Source: Begonia masoniana (Eukaryota; Streptophyta; Magnoliopsida; Cucurbitales; Begoniaceae). Taken from it: a stretch of 64,000 nucleotides of DNA. The notes under the pieces were generated by a model. The model was not told the origin of the DNA, did not search any database, and saw only the letters and a program-made list of their open reading frames with translations. Every line of letters begins with the position of its first letter. Position 1 is the first letter of the stretch. Positions 43,114 to 64,000 of the stretch are shown here, one piece after another. Position numbers and translations under genes: made by a program. Location: contig CM039516.1 of assembly GCA_022432975.1 (NCBI GenBank), positions 31,901,737-31,965,736 on the forward strand. Direction: 5' to 3'.

Positions 43114-44224
43114 TGATCACTATGTCTTCTACAAACAATCTGAAGCTAACATAATTCTTTTGGTTGTGTATGTTGATGATATTATCATTACTGGAAGTGA
43201 TATTATAGAAATTTCATCTCTTAAATATTTTTTCATACTCAGTTTCATACTAGATATTTAGAAGTCTTGAAATACCTTTTAGATGTTAAGATAACGAGAA
43301 GCAAGAAATGCATGTTTCTATCTCGAAGAAAACATGTACTTGACTTATTAACTGAGACTGAAAAGTTGAGAGCTAAACTAAGTAGTACGCTTATTATTCC
43401 TGATTTGCAACTCACAAAAGATGGTCAATTACTGAAAGATCCCAAAAAGATTAGTGCAGAAGTTGAATTATCTCACTGACTCATCCCGATACTACTTATC
43501 CTATCAATATCGTAAGTGGGGAAGTTGAATTATCTCATTGTGACTCGTCCTGATATTACTTATCTTATCAGTATCCTAAGTCAATTTATGATCTCTCCAA
43601 CAATGAATAATTGGACTGGTTTAGAACAAATCCTACATTGCTTAAAGAGAGCTCCTGGACGTGGTTTATTATATGAAAATCATAAACATACTAATATTGA
43701 ATGTTTCTCTAATGTAGGCGGGGCAAGATAAAAAATCAACTATTGGTTATTTTGTGTTTGTCGGAAGAAATATGGTCTCATGAAAAATTTTCTAATGTAG
43801 GCGGGGCAAGATAAAAAATCAACTATTGGTTATTTTGTGTTTGTCGGAAGAAATATGGTCTCATGAAAAATTAAGAAGGAAAGAGTTGTCTCAATCTAGT
43901 GCAAAATTGGGGTACAAGACTATGGCTCAAGTTGCATGTGAAAATATGTAAGTATATCAATTGTTGGAAGAAGTTGGTCTTAAGACTTCATTACCAGCAA
44001 AATTATAGTGTGATAACCAAACTGCTCTTCACATAGTTTCGAATTCTATGTTTCACGAATGCACTAAGCATATTAAGATTGATTGTCACTTCGTCCATAA
44101 AAAAGTACAAGAAGCTAAAATTGCTACATAGTATATGAAGTTCGAAGACCAAGTTAAAGATTTATTCACAAAAACTCTGAAAGAAAATAGAATGAATTTT
44201 ATTTGTAAGTTATAACTTAAGGAG
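43114..44224 (+). pseudogene. Ty1/copia pol fragment (reverse transcriptase and RNase H)
   Basis: Begins in the reverse transcriptase just before the YVDDIIITGSD catalytic motif (about 43168-43200) and continues through the connection and RNase H regions (CDNQTALHI near 44010). It is closed by the LTR-proximal words TTAAGGAGTGTTAG at about 44219. Several stops and frame changes are present, plus a tandem duplication of about 83 bases (about 43709-43871). The 5' part was cut off by the insertion of LTR J. Confidence 0.88.
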
Positions 44225-44500
44225 TGTTAGAAAAATGTAAATATTAAAATTAATATTTTCTTAATTAAAGTAGATTTAATTTTATATTTAATTAAAAATT
44301 AATTTTCTTAAGAATTAATTTTCTAATTTAATATAGTTAGCATATGAATGAAATTTGACACGAAAAATTATTCTCTTCACGGTTGTGTCTTAACAAAGCA
44401 CACCAATTGGAACACTTCATTGGCTCAAAGATCTTCAAACATAATTAAGACTCAATTATATCTCAACTATCTTACCAACTAATTTGATAATCTTAATCAT
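44225..44500 (+). repeat. Possible copia LTR remnant
   Basis: The sequence starting TGTTAGAAAAATG follows directly after the RNase H end and purine tract, where a copia 3' LTR should start. The right end and any target duplication were not found. It is AT-rich. Confidence 0.45.
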
Positions 44501-44753
44501 AAATTTGCAGTTGAAGTTTACAGCAATGAGATTGATAGTAGTATCAAAACTCAGGTAAAAGATGGGGTTGATCAGAATCAGACCAGGTTGCAAGAAACAA
44601 AATGAAAAGAGAACCCCAGGTACCTACCTAAATAAATCTGACATTTTGAACTGAAACAAACACATCTACATCTAGCCCACAATAAAAACCAACTACAGTA
44701 AACTTCTGATGCCCTACAATTATACACTGGAGACCACCTAAGCCACGTCCTGG

Positions 44754-60303
<15,550 letters not shown>

Positions 60304-60600
60304 TAAATATCTGCGAAGAGTACGGTTACGCTGAAAACGGTGAAGAATAGAGAAGATTGCAGCGGAAGTGGAGGCTTAAGCGGAGTTATGGCAAGGAGAA
60401 AGAAGTTGCAGAAAGACGGGGGAAGAAGACGGAGCTGCGTGGCGCGCCTGAACAGAGTGACAGAGTGGGAGAGATTTGGGGAAAAACTGCTGAGAGGCCC
60501 AGCAGTCAGATTTTGAAAGTTTGGAAAAGCCACTCCAGAGCCTCTTTAAAAAAAGGCCTTGCCCGTGGTTTTGGGTTTGAGCGGCTGAAATTTTGCTTCG
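60304..60600 (-). promoter_or_regulatory. Presumed 5' UTR and promoter-proximal region of the ARID gene
   Basis: Directly upstream of the start ATG on the minus strand. It is markedly more GC-rich than its surroundings and rich in C/T on the minus strand, as in plant leaders. No clear TATA box was identified. Confidence 0.5.
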
Positions 60601-62866
60601 CTTGCTCGTGGCCAGACTTGGGCTATATACAGAGGGTTAGGAAACAACGCTATTGTTTTCATTTGACACATTTACGTTATGAGTATTGTTAGGCGTACAT
60701 TTTTTTAAAAAAATTCTTAAAAAATTTATTAATGTGTCAAAAAATTATTAATACAATTAATATAATAAATTAAATTTTATAATTTATTATATTAATTATA
60801 ATTTAATTACATGTTTTATTAAAAGAGTAACTCTAGCTTTACTATTACATTATTAATAAATAATCATACGTTTATTAATTATAAACAGTTAATTTATACA
60901 TTAATCATTGCTTGACACGGTAACAATTATATTTACATAATAAAATAATAAAATAAAAGTGAGATTACTATTTATTAATCTCCAACTCTTACCAAAAATA
61001 AGTTATTTATGGCTATTACGAGGGGGTTGTCGTAGAACAGATGATTTTCTTTTTTTCCCAATTGTGAATTCCATTTTCCTTGCAACTGTATTTGTCTTGC
61101 CCGAGGAACTTGAACTTAGTGCGGAGTACAGTTGCAAGTGCCTTTTCTCCAAGTGTTTGGGGTCAAGTCAATGAAGATCACACGCATCACCAATAACACT
61201 CATAAACAATGTTCGTCTATTATTATATATCTACTCATTATATACTTCAATTAAAGGTTTACAAAATGACTCGCAAGATACATCAAGCACTACTAATTGT
61301 AGCTTAAAAATACGTTTGGCCCATGTTCTAGACACCCACAAAGTAACATGTATTTGTTATATAATATCATCTTCACTTTGTTACAATGTCCATGCATTGA
61401 TGGTCCTCATATGCATCTGATAAATTATTAAGCCATAGACGTTGCACTAAAAGTTCAGTAGCACAGTACGCTATAGCACTAATACCAAATGTCCGATAAT
61501 TAAGTGCTAAACCAATCAACTTAGTACTCCATAAGGCTTATATAAATGTTTGCATGTGTTGAGATAAGGTTTTGCAAAACCATATCTTACCTTGCATACC
61601 TAACAAATGCATGTCATACCATCAATCCATTCTCGCAAAGAAATCAAGCACTCTTTGTTAGACTAAATCTGTAAACCTTATTTTTTATAAAAATATAAAA
61701 TCTTAATCACTATATTTCATTCATTAACATAAAGTAATTGCATAACACATCTGAATCAGTAAAATCATATTTTCAAAATAGTTTATGGAACTGTCATCTG
61801 ATTTGATTCTGAAACTTGTTTTTAATTCTAAAACTAATGGTTATGATCTTCCAAATCAAAACTGCTTTTCTCCCAAGACAAACCACAATCTCTATACTCT
61901 CTGAATAAAGGGGAGACTGAGAGAGTATACAATTTAACTTAAAGACCATAACCTTATATTTATTAATTGTATCAACCTTAAATTTTGTTCAATAATCAAA
62001 CTAAGCATTGCATCCGGGTATCTACACAAAATCTCATACTTTAATTAGATGCTTAAAACTCATCTTTATTTGATCACTTAATTATATTTAACTTTATGCT
62101 AGCAATATTCAATTATAATTAAACGTGTATGACCACTATGTAAGTGTTAAATTATATCCAATAATCTTACATTTGGGTTATATATTTCCCTTATAATAAT
62201 ATATTACCAAATATCTTTTATGAGTACATGATTTGCTATCATGAATAAACACATTTTCAATAATCTTGTCGATCAATACTATCAATATAGGATTAAAGCA
62301 ATTTTTTTTTCTCACTTATTGGTAACTAAACACATCTGTCACAAACCAGAGGCATGCCTAACAGACCGATCCAATTCTCGAAGAGGACTGATCATCCAAG
62401 TCAAGGGTTGATTCGCAGCGGAAGACTTGAACATTAGTCAAAACCCAAAATTCACACAGTAATCACAAATATAATAGTGCGATAAATTAAAAGTAATTCG
62501 ATAAGGCTTACAGATCTAAATATTCAAATTCAAACTATCTTATTCATGTGTAATTAAAGATAAGTTCTCACTAGGAAACATTTAAATACTCAACAGAGAA
62601 AATAAAGAAAAGTTGCTATGAAATCCCAGTTATTTACTACCTTTGTTATTTCTTGGAAGGGAAGATTCGTTTGGGAGTGATTAACTCACTAGAAATATTA
62701 TACTAAATGCATGTGTGAAACTTCTTTTATCTTTAGTTCAAAACATGATGAGAAAACAAAATAATTTTCAACATCTATGATGTGCCTCACAGGCCATTAA
62801 CTATATCCCAAACTAAGACACAATCACTATCTATCCTTTTTATTGACATGTGTACTATTTTTGCAG
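60601..62866. other. Unassigned AT-rich intergenic DNA
   Basis: No gene, RNA gene or complete mobile element recognised on either strand. Sequence at 62340-62450 (GATTCGCAGCGGAAGACTTGAAC) resembles phrases often seen at plant repeat ends, but no boundary could be fixed. Confidence 0.5.
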
Positions 62867-63003
62867 GTGAAGGCCTCTTTGATTGCTTGGAATGGGAGCC
62901 AGATTCTCTAGATATGGACAAGTCAATGCATGTTATAACATGGGAGCAGCTTGCTGGATCACCACACGCTCAAGAGGGAATTTGTCTTCCTGTAATCAAC
63001 TAA
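62867..63003 (+). CDS. Possible terminal exon or gene fragment, unrecognised
   Basis: TTTTTGCAG at 62858-62866 is a good acceptor, followed by an open frame of about 45 codons (motifs EGLFDCLEWEPDSL, ITWEQLAG) ending in TAA at 63001-63003. I do not recognise the protein. No upstream exon in the same frame was found, so it may be a captured or broken gene piece. Confidence 0.25.
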
Positions 63004-63640
63004 ATATAACCAAGCAACTTTGTATTTGCTTAATTTTGGCAAACATTGGCCTTCTTGTATTTTTTTTTTTTTTTTTTTTTGCAAACATTAGCCTTGTTAT
63101 TTCTATGCATGCATGTTAGTTTTAGGATAACATGGGTAGCTAAGGTTCTGTGTGCATGTTGGGCACGGTTGGCGTGCGTGAGAGGGAGTTGTGGCGAAGG
63201 ATTGAAGCACCATATGTCGTGCGTGCAAAAGGGGAAAGCATGCCGGCTGCAGCACACTAGGGAGACCTGGCGTGTACAGGAGGAGGGCGCATAGATAACT
63301 GACGTGGCATGTACAGAGATGCTGAGAAGCGCGTGCACAAAGAGATGACGCGGCTTGTACGGGAACTGCTGAGTGGCGCGCGCCTGGATCGCTAACTTGT
63401 CCAACACCGCGGCCACCGATCAGCACATACGGATGAGCGCTCAACCATTTGATGGCCAAGCTAATCCAGATTCTTCTTCCATTTTTGAATTCCTCCATCT
63501 CAGCCCTATTCCAGCTTGGTTGCAAGGCATTGGCTCGTGCATGGTATTTCACGTAGGAAGGTTGAAGCTCCATCACTTGCCCTCGCGCACAACCGTGGCA
63601 CCATCCAACGGCTAGCTTGATTTGTTGCCTGAAAACCGTA
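63004..63640. other. Intergenic stretch with T run and GC-rich block
   Basis: A run of about 20 T lies near 63061-63080. The region 63130-63440 is GC-rich with repeated GGCRTGTAC and GACGYGGC words, unlike the AT-rich DNA around it. No gene was recognised. Confidence 0.4.
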
Positions 63641-64000
63641 TGTAACACCCGACAACTTCAACCAGGTGACTTCCTAACTGTATTAACGGTCATGAATATT
63701 CAATCTTCACGGTTTAGAGTTTTATGCCAAGCTTAATTAATTACATGTGGATTTAAACTAGGCTGAGTGGCAAAGTTGTAATAATGGAGGATTGAGACCA
63801 GTATTTAAAGAAAAAGGAAAGGATTCAAACCTCATTTAAACCAATGTAGCCGCCATCTCTTACTCTCGGCGATTTTCTCTCCCGAGCTCTCGCTCTCTGT
63901 CAGCTAGAAATCCCTCCTTCGACGATCAGTTTCCTTGCTGCTTCTCGGCTACTTTGTGCTTGAGGTACGAGTTTGGCAATGTAGCTATCTTTTAGTCGTT
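63641..64000 (+). mobile_element. Start of a D-family LTR (cut by window end)
   Basis: TGTAACACCCGACAACTTCAACCAGGTGACTT at its start aligns with 24797 onward (TGTAACACCCGACTAG). It shares the TATA-type element (TATTTAAA near 63802), the AACCTCA...GTAGCCG segment and a donor GAG|GTACGA near 63966. It is clearly more diverged than the two LTRs of D are from each other. Confidence 0.85.

Overview
The window is eukaryotic, from a flowering plant (probably a dicot). It is AT-rich, packed with nested Ty3/gypsy LTR retrotransposons of the Tekay/Del chromovirus type, and holds one spliced gene, an ARID-domain gene with plant-style GT-AG introns. The species cannot be named from the sequence.

Layout, left to right. 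(1) 1-27364: a four-deep retrotransposon nest. Element D (Tekay-type, 5' end off-window) has element A (Athila/Tat-type, gag only) in its 5' LTR. A has element B (Tekay-type) in its 3' LTR. B has a reverse-oriented solo LTR, C, in its 3' LTR. Each of A, B and C is bounded by a 5-bp target duplication (ATGTC, TGATA, GTAAC). (2) 27365-43113: a second nest. A reverse-oriented LTR, J, hosts D and a solo LTR, E (duplication GTTTT). E hosts element F (gag only), and F hosts a reverse-oriented solo LTR, G (duplication TGACT). J itself lies in a Ty1/copia pol fragment (43114-44224). (3) 44754-60303, minus strand: an apparently intact 12-exon gene for a 426-residue protein with an ARID DNA-binding domain and a C-terminal alpha-crystallin-like domain. 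Its 8.8-kb intron 4 holds a small LTR element, a decayed gypsy pol and an uninterrupted run of 504 A. (4) 60304-63640: mostly unassigned intergenic DNA. (5) 63641-64000: the start of another D-family LTR.

The most interesting signal is an RNA-level architecture shared by the LTRs of six Tekay-type families here (B, C, D, E, F, G; nine copies). Each LTR carries a 45-58-nt candidate exon, a splice donor, a small hairpin and then an 11-16-nt arm. A repeat-filled spacer of roughly 400-1250 nt follows, then a second hairpin (TRAG...CTYA type) and a second arm ending in the candidate acceptor GTAG|G. The two arms are complementary within each LTR. Their outer sequence differs between families, yet pairing is kept by compensatory changes and G-U wobbles. 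This looks like a conserved long-range pairing that joins the two ends of a leader intron. Four of the families (D, E, F, G) also carry, downstream of the second arm, an array of short palindromes whose core sequence is family-specific.

The retrotransposon coding regions are all broken by stops or frameshifts, or lack pol. They are described as found, without reconstruction.
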